DNA of 60,043 bases, from contig DASYUT010000311.1 of the NCBI GenBank assembly GCA_036000965.1, positions 1-60,043 on the forward strand. The letters run 5' to 3'. The position numbers and the translations under genes are program-made. The notes beneath the pieces were generated by a model that saw only the letters and a list, made by a program, of their open reading frames with translations, had not been told where the DNA came from and made no database searches. Below, in pieces: positions 6,575 to 15,408 of the stretch (position 1 is the stretch's first letter; each line of letters opens with the position of its first letter). The stretch comes from Actinomycetes bacterium. GTDB taxonomy: Bacteria > Actinomycetota > CALGFH01.

Positions 6575-6774
6575 ACGGGATCCTGTTCGTCGACGGCCAA
6601 GGCGAGCCCGCATCGCTTACAGCGGGTCAGTTGCAGCAGCCGCACATGGATCGGGGCGTGGCCGAACCACTCGCAACGCCGACATGTGCGGAACTGCAAC
6701 CAGCCCCGAGGCTGACCCGGGATGAGGCCGTCCCTGATGAGCAGGCCGTTGCGGTCGAGCCGGTTGGTCGTCAT
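6571..6774 (-). CDS. Zinc-ribbon small protein
   Basis: 67 residues from ATG 6774; a GTG one codon upstream is equally likely, with AAGGG placed seven bases before it. Two knuckles, CRRCEW and CKRCGL, lie 18 residues apart and fit a rubredoxin-like zinc ribbon. Function unknown. Confidence 0.6.
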   Translation of the reverse strand: MTTNRLDRNGLLIRDGLIPGQPRGWLQFRTCRRCEWFGHAPIHVRLLQLTRCKRCGLALAVDEQDPV

Positions 6775-6799
6775 CACGCTGACGCCCTTCATCGACGGG

Positions 6800-7192
6800 T
6801 CATGGGATCGTCGCGGACCCGATGACCATCCACCCGTCCGCCGAATACGACGGTGACCCCGACGTCGCGCTCGACCAGCGATCCGCCGTCGGGCCGAGTC
6901 CGACGGCCTGCACAACCAGCACCTCACCGGTCTCCCGGTTGCGGACCACATTGCCGACCTGTAGCGCATAGGCGACCACCCGCACCGGCTGGTCGGCCGG
7001 GTCGCTGGTCCACGCGCCGGTGACCGTCCCCGACGGGCGGGCGATCTGGACCTGCCCTGTCACGGTCGCGCCACCCCCGCCGGGGGCGAGCACGTCTAGG
7101 GTGACTCCACCCGTCCCGCGGGCGGTGAGCCGGCAGGGCAGCAGCAGCGTCGAGCCGACCGGCAGGTCCGACAGTTTGGCCGTCTCCGGCAT
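6800..7192 (-). CDS. Tail-tip-associated hypothetical protein
   Basis: 130 residues, mostly beta-strand-like, Gly/Thr/Val-rich, no Cys cluster and no membrane segment. The start overlaps the stop of the large tail protein upstream (ATGA). From its place it is probably a small virion or baseplate-associated protein. Confidence 0.6.
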   Translation of the reverse strand: MPETAKLSDLPVGSTLLLPCRLTARGTGGVTLDVLAPGGGGATVTGQVQIARPSGTVTGAWTSDPADQPVRVVAYALQVGNVVRNRETGEVLVVQAVGLGPTADRWSSATSGSPSYSADGWMVIGSATIP

Positions 7193-9459
7193 CAGGCACT
7201 CCTCAAGTTCACGGTCTGCCGCATCCCATTCTCATTGAGGGTGAGTTCGATACGTGACAGGTGCGCGTCGGCGGCGACTTCCAGCCCGCCAGGGTCCTGC
7301 ACGGTGACCCTGTCGGCCAGCTGGAGCCGCGGGTCGGCGACGATGGTGACGTTGCTGTAGGCAGGGCCCGGCTGTTTCGTCGCGGTGAGCAGGTCCGCGG
7401 CGATCCCGTTGATCTGGTCGGGGTCCTGACGGAACGGATTGTCGGGGACCTCGAACAGCTGCTCACCGTAGTCGCTGATCGAGGTTGCGTCGGACACCTC
7501 GACCCGCAGGCGGGTGTTGTCTGCTGACTGGTCGAACAGGACGAACTGTCCCTCCAGGATGAGATAGGGCGCGCCGGTGGTGCCACCGTCGTTGTCGTCG
7601 GCGACCAGGTAGACCTGGCTGCCGTTGGGATTAGTGACCGCCATCAGGGCGCTGGTCGCAAACGGAGTGACCGTGAACCCGAGGTTGGAGATCTGCCCGC
7701 CGACCCCATCGCGGGCGGTGGACGCCAGATAGCGGCTCGACCCGCCGGCGAGCTGATGCGCGACCGAGGTGTCGAGGTTGGCGACCGGATTGTCGAATTG
7801 TGCATACAGGGTCCGGCCGCTGGTCGGGATCGGATGGGCCATCACGGACCGCCACACGATCCCCGACGGTTGGATCTGCGGTTGGCTCGCACGGATGACG
7901 ATCTTGTTGCGGACCTGGTCGACCGCTTCGACGGTTGCAAGCTCCTCGAGCGCGGTGGTGGATGACAGGGTGCGTTGGCTGGTGGTGTACGGCGGGGTCG
8001 TCCACCGGTCCCGCGGCCACCAGAACGGCCGGCCGGTCTCGTCGAACCCGGTGGTGGCGAACTCCGCACCAGCGATGGTTTGGAGCAGCGACCAGGCTTC
8101 CTCAGTGGCGGGGGGGACCGCCAGGATCTTCGAGTCGATCGCTGCGGAGACATGCAGGTCGACGGTTGGGACGAACCCATCATTCCATGTAGAGATGGTC
8201 GACTCGGTGGTGAGCTGGACCGCCTCGGCGAACAGATTGTTCCCGCCGGTCGCGAACCCGGTGATGATCCCCTGGTCGAGGGTGATGGTGTCCCAGCTCT
8301 CCGCCCCGGTCACCGATGAGGTCGCTATGGTCGTCGGCCCGGTGGTGGTCCCGTCGTAGCGGAAGGTGACGTCGACACCGGTGGAGGTGAACGACGCTTG
8401 CACGGCGATGTAATGCCAGCTGGAGGTCCCGGGGGTGACCGTCGGGCCGATGACCGCCCCGTTGCCGAGCCCGCGGTTGGTGGTGAACACCAGCCGGTTG
8501 TTGCCGGTCTGCCAGTACAGCGAGGCGTACGTCGCGCCCGACCCGCCACGGAACACCCAGAACAGCGGCTGGTCCTGGGCGGTGCTCCGCAGCTTGAACC
8601 AGCCCTCGAACAGCAGCTCGGCGCCGTTGTTGGCCGACATGGTGGTCCCCGAACCGAGCAGGTACCGCAGGCTCGGGTCGCTCAGCGCGCTGGTGATCGT
8701 CGCCTGGACGAACTTGGCGTCGTAGCTTGGGAACTCGGGGGTGACCGAGAAGGGGACCTGGAGGCCGTTGACGCCGTACAGCTGCGAGGCGATGCCGATC
8801 TCCGGCCAGGCGGACCCGTGCATGGTGGCCAGGAACCGGCAGCCCGACCGGGCAGGTGGGGACGAGTAGTAGCCGCTTTGCCGGAAGATCCAGTCGGCCA
8901 GGAACGTGGTCCGCAGTCCCGGCCGGACTTTCAGACCCGCAGCGGTCTCCCCATCGGCGACGATCATCGGCAGGGTGACCTGCTGCCGCATCGTCTCAGC
9001 CCGGTCGACCAGCTGCAATGTTGCGGTCCTGCCGCCGGAGGAAACCTCGAGGGTGCGGACTGACCCGACCAGCGCGGGGAGGTATTCGGGGCCGCTCGAG
9101 CCGACGAAGCCGACCTCCAGGGTCGCGGGGGCGCCACGCCGCTTATAGGCCGCCAGCGGGCTGGCGGCGTTGGCGGGTGAGTAGTACCAGGCGGTGTGTT
9201 TGGACGGGTCGGCCAGATCACCGTGCGCGAGCGTGATGGTGGCGCTGGCTGCGGCGCTGCCGGCGAACAGCTTCGCCGCGTCGGGGAGGTCGGTGGAGAG
9301 CTCCCGGGTGATGGTGCAGTCGACCACGTCGGCGGACAGGTCCTTGACAGCCAGGTCGGTGTAGCTCCCCGACCGGTTCCAGTCGACCCGGAGCCGCCAG
9401 ACGGGACGGCGTTCCTGCCCGAGGATCGCGGTGGCGAGCGCACCGGAAGCGGACTGCAT
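7192..9459 (-). CDS. Minor tail/baseplate protein with LamG-like insertion
   Basis: 755 residues. Its N-terminal ~190 and C-terminal ~300 residues look like a baseplate-hub type tail protein (RRPVWRLRVDWNRSG start; late segment with QDPDQINGIAADLL). Between about 275 and 430 there is a concanavalin/LamG-type beta sandwich (ELLFEGWFKLRS, YASLYWQTGNN, SWHYIAVQASF). It is third after the tape measure, where siphovirus tail-tip proteins lie. The insertion probably binds host-surface glycan. Confidence 0.75.
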   Translation of the reverse strand: MQSASGALATAILGQERRPVWRLRVDWNRSGSYTDLAVKDLSADVVDCTITRELSTDLPDAAKLFAGSAAASATITLAHGDLADPSKHTAWYYSPANAASPLAAYKRRGAPATLEVGFVGSSGPEYLPALVGSVRTLEVSSGGRTATLQLVDRAETMRQQVTLPMIVADGETAAGLKVRPGLRTTFLADWIFRQSGYYSSPPARSGCRFLATMHGSAWPEIGIASQLYGVNGLQVPFSVTPEFPSYDAKFVQATITSALSDPSLRYLLGSGTTMSANNGAELLFEGWFKLRSTAQDQPLFWVFRGGSGATYASLYWQTGNNRLVFTTNRGLGNGAVIGPTVTPGTSSWHYIAVQASFTSTGVDVTFRYDGTTTGPTTIATSSVTGAESWDTITLDQGIITGFATGGNNLFAEAVQLTTESTISTWNDGFVPTVDLHVSAAIDSKILAVPPATEEAWSLLQTIAGAEFATTGFDETGRPFWWPRDRWTTPPYTTSQRTLSSTTALEELATVEAVDQVRNKIVIRASQPQIQPSGIVWRSVMAHPIPTSGRTLYAQFDNPVANLDTSVAHQLAGGSSRYLASTARDGVGGQISNLGFTVTPFATSALMAVTNPNGSQVYLVADDNDGGTTGAPYLILEGQFVLFDQSADNTRLRVEVSDATSISDYGEQLFEVPDNPFRQDPDQINGIAADLLTATKQPGPAYSNVTIVADPRLQLADRVTVQDPGGLEVAADAHLSRIELTLNENGMRQTVNLRSA

Positions 9460-9462
9460 ACG

Positions 9463-10353
9463 CTAGACCTCCACCAGGACAGCAGTTGCGTTCCAGCGGG
9501 GGTCGGCGTCCCACGCCCGCTCCAACGTGGAGCTGAAGCTGTCGAAGTACACCCGGGGGGTGCCTGTCCCGATCGCCCATGCCGACGCTGCGGCGGTCTG
9601 CTCGAGCTGGAGCTCGTCGTGGAATACCAGGCGGATCGCTCCAGGGGCGGTCGAGTCCAGCACCGAGGGGACCGCGTAGGCGGCCGTCGCGGGGGAGGTT
9701 TTGTTCGCGCAGGTGAGCCGGGTCGACCAGTCCGTCGTCGACACCGCCACCGCACTCCCGAAGTCCGTCGACCCGGTTGCCGCGCCGGCAGCGGTCCGCC
9801 AGTCAATCGCGGCGTACATGGTGATCGCCGCGTTCGCGCGGACATACGACGAGAACGTGTAGACGGTCGAGGGGAGGATCGCCGCCCAGGTCGCATCCGG
9901 TGTCGACCCGGCCGTGGTCGGCAGATACACCCCACGGTTGGTCACCGTCAGCGACGTGACCGTGTCCCACTTCAACGACCGGCTGCCGCTCTTGAACTGG
10001 GTCGTGTCGGAGGTGACGGTCCCCTGGAACGGCGCGGAGAACCCCTCGGTCGTGTCGAGCGCGTCGGTGCCGGTCGACTGGTTGGCGGTCAGCAGATTCC
10101 GCCGGCTGGGGTCGACGAAGACAAGTGGCCCGCCGAGCAGGTAGAGGTTCTCGAGCTGGGCGAGTTCGTCGGTGGTCAGCAGGTTCTGCCACTCAAACTG
10201 GAACCGCCGCCGATACCCGAGCGTGTCGCGGACGCTGCCGCCGGCGAGGAGCTCGTGGGCGCCGCCCTTGCGGATCAGGGTCGGGTCCAACGCGGACGGC
10301 GCGCGGATCTGCACGAGCGCGCCAGGCGGGCCAAGCCAGAATTGGCCCGCCAT
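9463..10353 (-). CDS. Distal tail protein with carbohydrate-binding-like domain
   Basis: 296 residues, ATG overlapping the tape measure stop. The first ~85 residues (WQNLLTTDELAQLENLYLLGG) resemble a distal-tail adaptor. From about 90 to 260 there is a jelly-roll module of CBM4/9 style (SLKWDTVTSLTV, VYTFSSYVRANA, LVFHDELQLEQ). It follows the tape measure as expected for Dit. It probably links the tail tube to the tip and touches the cell wall. Confidence 0.7.
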   Translation of the reverse strand: MAGQFWLGPPGALVQIRAPSALDPTLIRKGGAHELLAGGSVRDTLGYRRRFQFEWQNLLTTDELAQLENLYLLGGPLVFVDPSRRNLLTANQSTGTDALDTTEGFSAPFQGTVTSDTTQFKSGSRSLKWDTVTSLTVTNRGVYLPTTAGSTPDATWAAILPSTVYTFSSYVRANAAITMYAAIDWRTAAGAATGSTDFGSAVAVSTTDWSTRLTCANKTSPATAAYAVPSVLDSTAPGAIRLVFHDELQLEQTAAASAWAIGTGTPRVYFDSFSSTLERAWDADPRWNATAVLVEV

Positions 10354-13334
10354 CAGTGAAGCCTTGCGTTGCGGGTCGCTGCGGTGGCCAGGACCCGGTC
10401 GACCCGGGCGCCGTCCATGACGACCTGGCCGACACCGGCCCGCCGCATCGCGTTCACGATCACGTCGGCGAGCTCGCGCATGTTGATGCCGACCTGGCCG
10501 ACACCGGCCCGCCGCATCGCCGCGGCGAGCGCGTCGTAGTCGATGCCGACTGGTTCGGCGCGGCTGGTGCCGTTGTAGCCGAGGTGGCCGGGGAGGAGCA
10601 TCCCGCCCTGGTCGAGGCTTTCGATGCGGAGCTTGGCCGGATCCCCGCCGACGGCGAGGCCACGCTGCTGGCCCAGCCAGTCGGCCAGCCCGCCGATCAG
10701 GCCGCCCCGGGCCATGTGGTATTGCGCTGGGAACGACGAGACGCTGCGGGCGGCACTGCCGACCCGGATGCCGGCGCGGGTGTTGGCGGCCTCGAACGCT
10801 AGGCCGCGGTAGTTGCCGGCCATGTGGCCGCCGGCCCGGTTCACCCCGATCGTGTAGGACCCGCCAGCGCCCGGTCGGAAGCCGAGGCCGAGGAAGTTGG
10901 AGGCGGTGGTGAAGTAGCGGCGGTAGGGGTTGAGGTGCCGCATCAGCGCGTACACGCTGCCGGTGATGCCGGAGCAGTCCCACCCGCCGGGGCCGACCCC
11001 ACCCCAAATGTAGGGGTGGCTGTCGGTCCTGCGGATGAACGCCTTGATCGCGCCGCCGCCGAACGCTTTGAGGAACGCGGCGAGGGCGGCATGCTGGCGC
11101 ACCCCGGTCCCGAACGCTTCGATCTTGTTGACCGTGCGGCCCTGGGTGTCGATCCGGCCGATCGGTCCGCCGCCGGCGAGCCCTTGCGCGTTGATCCATT
11201 GCAGCATTGGCAGCCAGCGGTTGGTGGCTTTGGCGTTGACCATGAACTCGCCGTTGCTGCCCCACAGCGGGATCCGGTCGGCGCGGGGTCCGCCGCGGCC
11301 GCGGAGCCTGCCACCGCCGGCCATCCTGCCGGCGCGGGCACGGTCGGCGACCCAGTCCTGCTGGGTGTAGGTCGGGGAGAAATTCAACTTCAAGCTGGCG
11401 GTGACCGGGATGTCTTTGCCGGTGAGCCGGTTGACCCGCTCCTGGATCTTGCCGAGCTGCTCGTCGACCGTCTTCTTCGCGGAGCGGACGGCCTCCTCTG
11501 CCTTGCGGAACGGCGCGCCCATCGGTCCGGGGAGCTTGCCCATGACCCGCAGGATCCCGGCGACGACGTTGAACTGCACGTCCAGCCAGCCTCGCAGCAG
11601 CCCGATGATGAAGTTCACCGCCGTACCGACCGCCTGCTTGATCCCGCTCCACACGCTTTGCACGACTTTGCGGAATGTTTCCGATTTTTGGTAGGCGATG
11701 ACGATGCCTGCCACCAGACCCGCGATCAGCAGGCCCACAAGCACCAGCGGATTGGCGCTCATGGCGGCGTTGAGGAGCCACTGCGCCCCGGCCCACACCT
11801 TGGTGGCTGCCGCGACCGCCTTCTGTGCCAGGCCCTGCGCGATGGCCGCCACACGGGCGCGGACCGAGGCGAGCACACCAGCGTTCTGTGCCACGTTGCT
11901 TTCGGTCTGCGCGACCGCCACGCCACGGCTGGCGACCGCCTGCTCTTTCATCGCCAGGGCGAGCGCGCGGCTGCCGCGGGCGTTGGCCAGCATCGCCACG
12001 GCGGTCAGCGGGGACGAGATGTTGGCGACCACTTGCCCCAGATCCCGGATGGGGGCGGTCACCTCGCGGACCGCTTTCATGGCTAGGAACCCGGCGAGGA
12101 TGGCGGGCAGCCATGGGATCAGGTTGTGGATGTTGCGGGCGACCACGTCCAGGATCGGCGCGAGGATGGCCAGCGAGCTGGTGAACACCCCGCCGCCGCC
12201 GCCGAGCGCTGCCAGCGCCGGCCCTGCCTTGCTGGCCTCCTTGCCCAGGCCGCTCAGGTGGATTCGGAAGTCGACAGCCCAGTCGACCACCTTGCGGCCG
12301 AACACGCCGAGCCGCTCCATCTTGCCGACGAACGAGTCAGAGCCGGTGGTGATCCCCTCGCCGGAGAATGCCGCGTCGAGCGCCTTGAGGCCCAGGCCCA
12401 GCTCTTTCGAGGTGGGGATCGCGTCGGCGAACGAGCGGGCGATGCGGGTGACCCCCCCGCCGACTCGGGGTGCGAGGTTGCCGGCCAGGGCGGTCAGGGC
12501 GGGCATGAGCTTGCTCGTCAGCGCCCTGGTCACGGCCAATTGTGCGGGGAGGAATCCTTGGCCGATGACGGTTTTCAGGCCGCCCCACTGCGCGGTGAGG
12601 ATGCGCTGCTGGTTGGCCTGTCCCTGGCTCGTCCTCGAGAAGTCGCCTTGGGCTCGGGTCGTGTCGCGGAGCATGATCGAGTACGTGGCCTGCGCTTTTT
12701 CGGCGGCGGTCAGGTCCTTCGCACTCTTCTTATGCGTCTCCCGCAGCGCCTCCTGCTCCACCCGCGCCGCGTTGATGTTCGGAATGAACCGCTGCAAAGC
12801 GTCGTATTCGCCGCGGAATGCGCTTTGCTGGGCGTCGAGGACCTGGGTGATGTCCGCGTTCGAGAACGACGCGAGGTCGCTGGCCAGCCCGACCAGCTTC
12901 TGCGACATCTTGGTGGTGGTCGGCAGGCCGATGCCGAGCTGGCGGAACATGTCCCCGAACGCGGCCGCGTTGGTCAGCGCCTGGTTGCGGGTCAGCCCCA
13001 TCGAGGTGGTCGTGCCACGCGCCCACCGCTGGATCACCGGGCTGCTCTTGCCGAAGATCACGTTGGTCTTCGACACAGTCTCGTTCAGGTCCGAGGCGGC
13101 CGCAGTCGACTTGAGGATCCCGCGGCCGGCGAGCACACCGATCGTGGCGACGCCAGCGCCGATGGCGATGCCGGCGGTCTTCAACCCGGACACGAACGTC
13201 CGGCCGAAATGGTGGCCGGCCTGCTCGCCGGCGTGGGTGGCCGGACGCTGGACCTGCTGGGCCAGCTTCGGCCCGAAGCCGGTCGCCAGCTGCGGGTGAA
13301 TGTCCAGGTAGGCGTCGCCGGCGCTAACAGCCAA
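10353..13334 (-). CDS. Tape measure protein with NlpC/P60-like wall peptidase domain
   Basis: 993 residues from TTG 13334 (GGGAG five bases upstream). The N-terminal third is the TP901-type tape measure core (LNETVSKTNVIFGKSS, then QSAFRGEYDALQRFIPNIN). Hydrophobic helices fill the middle. Near residues 750-860 is a cell-wall peptidase module: catalytic Cys in GGWDCSG (about 784) and a candidate His in GGHMAGNY. The tail end carries two copies of MRRAGVGQV. The protein sets tail length and the peptidase may open peptidoglycan during DNA entry. Confidence 0.9.
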   Translation of the reverse strand: MAVSAGDAYLDIHPQLATGFGPKLAQQVQRPATHAGEQAGHHFGRTFVSGLKTAGIAIGAGVATIGVLAGRGILKSTAAASDLNETVSKTNVIFGKSSPVIQRWARGTTTSMGLTRNQALTNAAAFGDMFRQLGIGLPTTTKMSQKLVGLASDLASFSNADITQVLDAQQSAFRGEYDALQRFIPNINAARVEQEALRETHKKSAKDLTAAEKAQATYSIMLRDTTRAQGDFSRTSQGQANQQRILTAQWGGLKTVIGQGFLPAQLAVTRALTSKLMPALTALAGNLAPRVGGGVTRIARSFADAIPTSKELGLGLKALDAAFSGEGITTGSDSFVGKMERLGVFGRKVVDWAVDFRIHLSGLGKEASKAGPALAALGGGGGVFTSSLAILAPILDVVARNIHNLIPWLPAILAGFLAMKAVREVTAPIRDLGQVVANISSPLTAVAMLANARGSRALALAMKEQAVASRGVAVAQTESNVAQNAGVLASVRARVAAIAQGLAQKAVAAATKVWAGAQWLLNAAMSANPLVLVGLLIAGLVAGIVIAYQKSETFRKVVQSVWSGIKQAVGTAVNFIIGLLRGWLDVQFNVVAGILRVMGKLPGPMGAPFRKAEEAVRSAKKTVDEQLGKIQERVNRLTGKDIPVTASLKLNFSPTYTQQDWVADRARAGRMAGGGRLRGRGGPRADRIPLWGSNGEFMVNAKATNRWLPMLQWINAQGLAGGGPIGRIDTQGRTVNKIEAFGTGVRQHAALAAFLKAFGGGAIKAFIRRTDSHPYIWGGVGPGGWDCSGITGSVYALMRHLNPYRRYFTTASNFLGLGFRPGAGGSYTIGVNRAGGHMAGNYRGLAFEAANTRAGIRVGSAARSVSSFPAQYHMARGGLIGGLADWLGQQRGLAVGGDPAKLRIESLDQGGMLLPGHLGYNGTSRAEPVGIDYDALAAAMRRAGVGQVGINMRELADVIVNAMRRAGVGQVVMDGARVDRVLATAATRNARLH

Positions 13335-13418
13335 AGGGACTCCCGATCATGGTCGAATGACCCCAGCGTCACAGCCGACGCGGACGGGTCATACTGCGGA
13401 CGAGGGAAGGGGGATCAG

Positions 13419-13598
13419 ATGGCAGACGGCAAGAGCCGCGACGAGCACCTGGCCGAGGTGGAACGACAGGCACACAAGGCGGAACGGTCGGCGACGTGGG
13501 CTGTGCGCGGGTCAGGGTGCGCGCTGATACTGATGGCCATACCGATCGTGCTGGGGGTGGCCGCGGCGATCTGGGTGGCGCTGCTGGTAGCCCGCTAA
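13419..13598 (+). CDS. Small membrane protein on the opposite strand (moron-like)
   Basis: 59 residues with GGGGG spaced well before the ATG. The N-terminal 28 residues are charged and helical; residues 32-57 form one hydrophobic span (ALILMAIPIVLGVAAAIWVALLV). It is the only rightward gene between the tape measure and tail chaperone genes, and its 3' end overlaps the chaperone frameshift product by 87 bases. That position suggests a late insertion expressed on its own from the lysogen. Confidence 0.7.
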   Translation: MADGKSRDEHLAEVERQAHKAERSATWAVRGSGCALILMAIPIVLGVAAAIWVALLVAR

Positions 13599-13766
13599 CT
13601 CAAGGTCCAGCGGCAGACCACGGATCAGGGTGAAGATCCGTCGGACGCCAACAGCGCCCGCTCCCCAGCAGACACCGGCAAGATCGAGTCGGTAGTAGGC
13701 CTGGAAGGCGCATTCGAGTTCGGCCCACCGTTGGTCGAGAACCTCGGCGAGCCAGCGGATTCCCCC
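13512..13766 (-). CDS. Tail assembly chaperone, -1 frameshift extension (T-like)
   Basis: From GGGGGAA (minus strand, 13766-13760) the -1 frame stays open for about 84 residues: IRWLAEVLDQRWAELE, then VRRIFTLIRGLPLDLELA. The last motif is typical of the T portion of actinobacteriophage GT chaperones. The fusion would start at 14044. The final ~25 residues are antisense to the small rightward gene and look unnatural, so the original end may have been replaced. Confidence 0.65.
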   Translation of the reverse strand, partial: GGIRWLAEVLDQRWAELECAFQAYYRLDLAGVCWGAGAVGVRRIFTLIRGLPLDLELAGYQQRHPDRRGHPQHDRYGHQYQRAP

Positions 13767-14044
13767 GAGCTCATCGTGTACAGCCGGGTGATCGCCTCCA
13801 GCTCGCCGACGTCGGGTTCTGCCCCGCGGAGCAACTCCCACTGGTCCGGGTCGACCAGCAGCAGCTGCAACGCCGCGCCGCCCCGGTCCGCCTGGAGCAG
13901 ATCCATGTACTCGACCGGCATCCGCGGCTTGAGTTTGAACACCAGCGGGTTGCCGTCCTTGTCGTGGCCGAGCGTCAGCTCATGTGGGGTGTTCTCGGCT
14001 TCGCTGCGGGCGGCCCGTCGTGCGTTGAGATCCAGCGTGGCCAT
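13625..14044 (-). CDS. Tail assembly chaperone, short product (G-like)
   Basis: 139 residues. The N-terminal ~95 residues (ELTLGHDKDGNPLVFKL, VEYMDLLQ, DPDQWELLRG) match the small chaperones found just upstream of the tape measure gene in siphoviruses. The last ~45 residues have low complexity, as expected of the frame read when no frameshift occurs. GGGGGAA lies at 13766-13760. Confidence 0.75.
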   Translation of the reverse strand: MATLDLNARRAARSEAENTPHELTLGHDKDGNPLVFKLKPRMPVEYMDLLQADRGGAALQLLLVDPDQWELLRGAEPDVGELEAITRLYTMSSGESAGSPRFSTNGGPNSNAPSRPTTDSILPVSAGERALLASDGSSP

Positions 14045-14049
14045 CGCTT

Positions 14050-14517
14050 CTACCTTCCTGTGATCGCGCGGCGCCCGGTTGACCCGCTGATCGCGCGTTG
14101 CCGGCGGCCGCCGATCTGCCGGCGGCGCCGCCTACCGATCGCCTTGACCGCAAGCAGCGTCGGCGGGCCGAACGTGCCAAGCGTCCCCTCGACGAGGACC
14201 CGGAAGCCGACCCGCTGCGCGGCCCGGGCCAGGATGTGACGGGCGGCCATGTGTTGGGTGCCGAACTCGGCCCAGTGCGCCTTGAAATCGGTCGCATACA
14301 CCCGGCCAACCAGCTCACCATGCTCGTTCATGCCGCTCTCGGCCTCGATGGAGTCCATGTAGGCGCCGGTGCGGTAGAACTCGCGGCGTGCGATCCACTG
14401 CCCTTCGATGGCGATCTCGTCGGCGAAGTCGCCAAGCGCCCGCTCCAGCGGCCCACCCTCCCCGAGGTGGCCGGTCAGCTCGGCCTCCAGGTTGCGGTTG
14501 ACCCGAACTGTCGCCAT
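14050..14517 (-). CDS. HK97-gp10-like head-tail joining/tail completion protein
   Basis: 155 residues. The core IARREFYRTGAYMDSIEAES, then VYATDFKAHWAEFGTQHM, is the gp10-like pattern (arm, then strand ending in EFGT). The C-terminal ~35 residues are extremely Arg-rich, which is unusual for the family. It is encoded between the tail tube and chaperone genes instead of beside the connector, so the order is slightly rearranged. Confidence 0.7.
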   Translation of the reverse strand: MATVRVNRNLEAELTGHLGEGGPLERALGDFADEIAIEGQWIARREFYRTGAYMDSIEAESGMNEHGELVGRVYATDFKAHWAEFGTQHMAARHILARAAQRVGFRVLVEGTLGTFGPPTLLAVKAIGRRRRRQIGGRRQRAISGSTGRRAITGR

Positions 14518-14522
14518 CAGAG

Positions 14523-15005
14523 CTAGGCGGGGATGGTGACGTTCTCGGCCGGGGTGCTGGAGATCTTGAAGTTGACGACGATCCGGCCCGCCTCTTCCAT
14601 GCTGCGGTCCTTCGGCGCGGAGGCGACCGTGACCGGGAACACGTCCATTTTCCGGGCGGCGACGTCGCCCTCGTCGAGGAACACGATGAAGCCGACCGTG
14701 TCGCGGGGGAGCAGGCCGCGCACGTCGACCGAGTTGGAGGAGCGGTAGAAGGTGAGGGAGGACTCGTCGGCCTTGATCCGGCCGGGCACGCTGCCGACGA
14801 ACCGGTTGGCCAGGTCGGGGGTGTCGATCGAGTCGCTGGTCGGCTCCCAGCCGCCAATGTCGGAGATCTCGCCGCTCAGCTCGGTGCCGGCGTTGAGCTC
14901 CGCGCGGGTGGGGGCGGACTTGTTGGCGATCGCCGAGCAGAAGTAGACCTTGGTGATCCCGATCGGTGAGTATCGGGCCGACGCGGTCATTGGAGTGGCG
15001 GGCAT
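14523..15005 (-). CDS. Major tail tube protein
   Basis: 160 residues, beta-rich, starting MPATPMTASARYSPIG and containing ELSGEISDIGGW and FIVFLDEGDVAA. Size, composition and place (before the chaperones and tape measure) fit the siphovirus tail tube subunit, which polymerises around the tape measure. Confidence 0.75.
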   Translation of the reverse strand: MPATPMTASARYSPIGITKVYFCSAIANKSAPTRAELNAGTELSGEISDIGGWEPTSDSIDTPDLANRFVGSVPGRIKADESSLTFYRSSNSVDVRGLLPRDTVGFIVFLDEGDVAARKMDVFPVTVASAPKDRSMEEAGRIVVNFKISSTPAENVTIPA

Positions 15006-15407
15006 CTACTCCTCCTTGCTGGACTGGCTGCTGCTGCTGGCACGGCGGCGACTGGAGGGCTTCTCCCGAGCGGGGGGTGCCGGAGTGTGCGGCTGGTCGT
15101 CTGCGCCCGCCTCCGGCTCACGTGGGGCCGCCGGCGGCGCGTTTTCGTCGGGGACGACGTACCAGCCGCGCTCCAGGTGCATGGGGGCCGCTGAGGCGGC
15201 GACGGTGATCTGGGTGCCCTCCAGGTCGGGGTGGCGCATGCGGATCTGCTGCTGCCCCTCGAACCGTTGCAGCTCCGCAGGCCACCGCTCGCCCTGCTCG
15301 GTCTGCCCTTCGATCTCCACCCAGCCGACCCGCTGATGATGTGGCACCGCCGACGGGGCGACCTCGATCTCCTGCTCGAGGTCGGGGTGGCGCATGCGGA
15401 CGCCCAT
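15006..15407 (-). CDS. Virion-associated protein with duplicated MRHPDLE motif
   Basis: 133 residues. A motif of about 28 residues occurs twice: MRHPDLEQEIEVAPSAVPHH with GW, and MRHPDLEGTQITVAASAAPM with GW. The last 45 residues are a Pro then Ser/Arg-rich disordered tail. It lies one base from the tail tube gene. The duplicated unit resembles small modules seen near connector genes of actinobacteriophages. Confidence 0.65.
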   Translation of the reverse strand: MGVRMRHPDLEQEIEVAPSAVPHHQRVGWVEIEGQTEQGERWPAELQRFEGQQQIRMRHPDLEGTQITVAASAAPMHLERGWYVVPDENAPPAAPREPEAGADDQPHTPAPPAREKPSSRRRASSSSQSSKEE

Positions 15408-15408
15408 C

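Noticed and set aside
9463-12114. 883-residue minus-strand open frame covering the tape measure gene
   Set aside because: Only the part from ATG 10353 down is a real gene. The rest is an Arg/Pro/Gly-rich shadow of the tape measure gene, a common effect of high GC.
10824-13598. Long plus-strand open frames opposite the tape measure gene
   Set aside because: Antisense shadows with Arg/Gly/Pro or Ser/Ala composition and no ribosome sites. Only the last 180 bases (13419-13598) form a gene.
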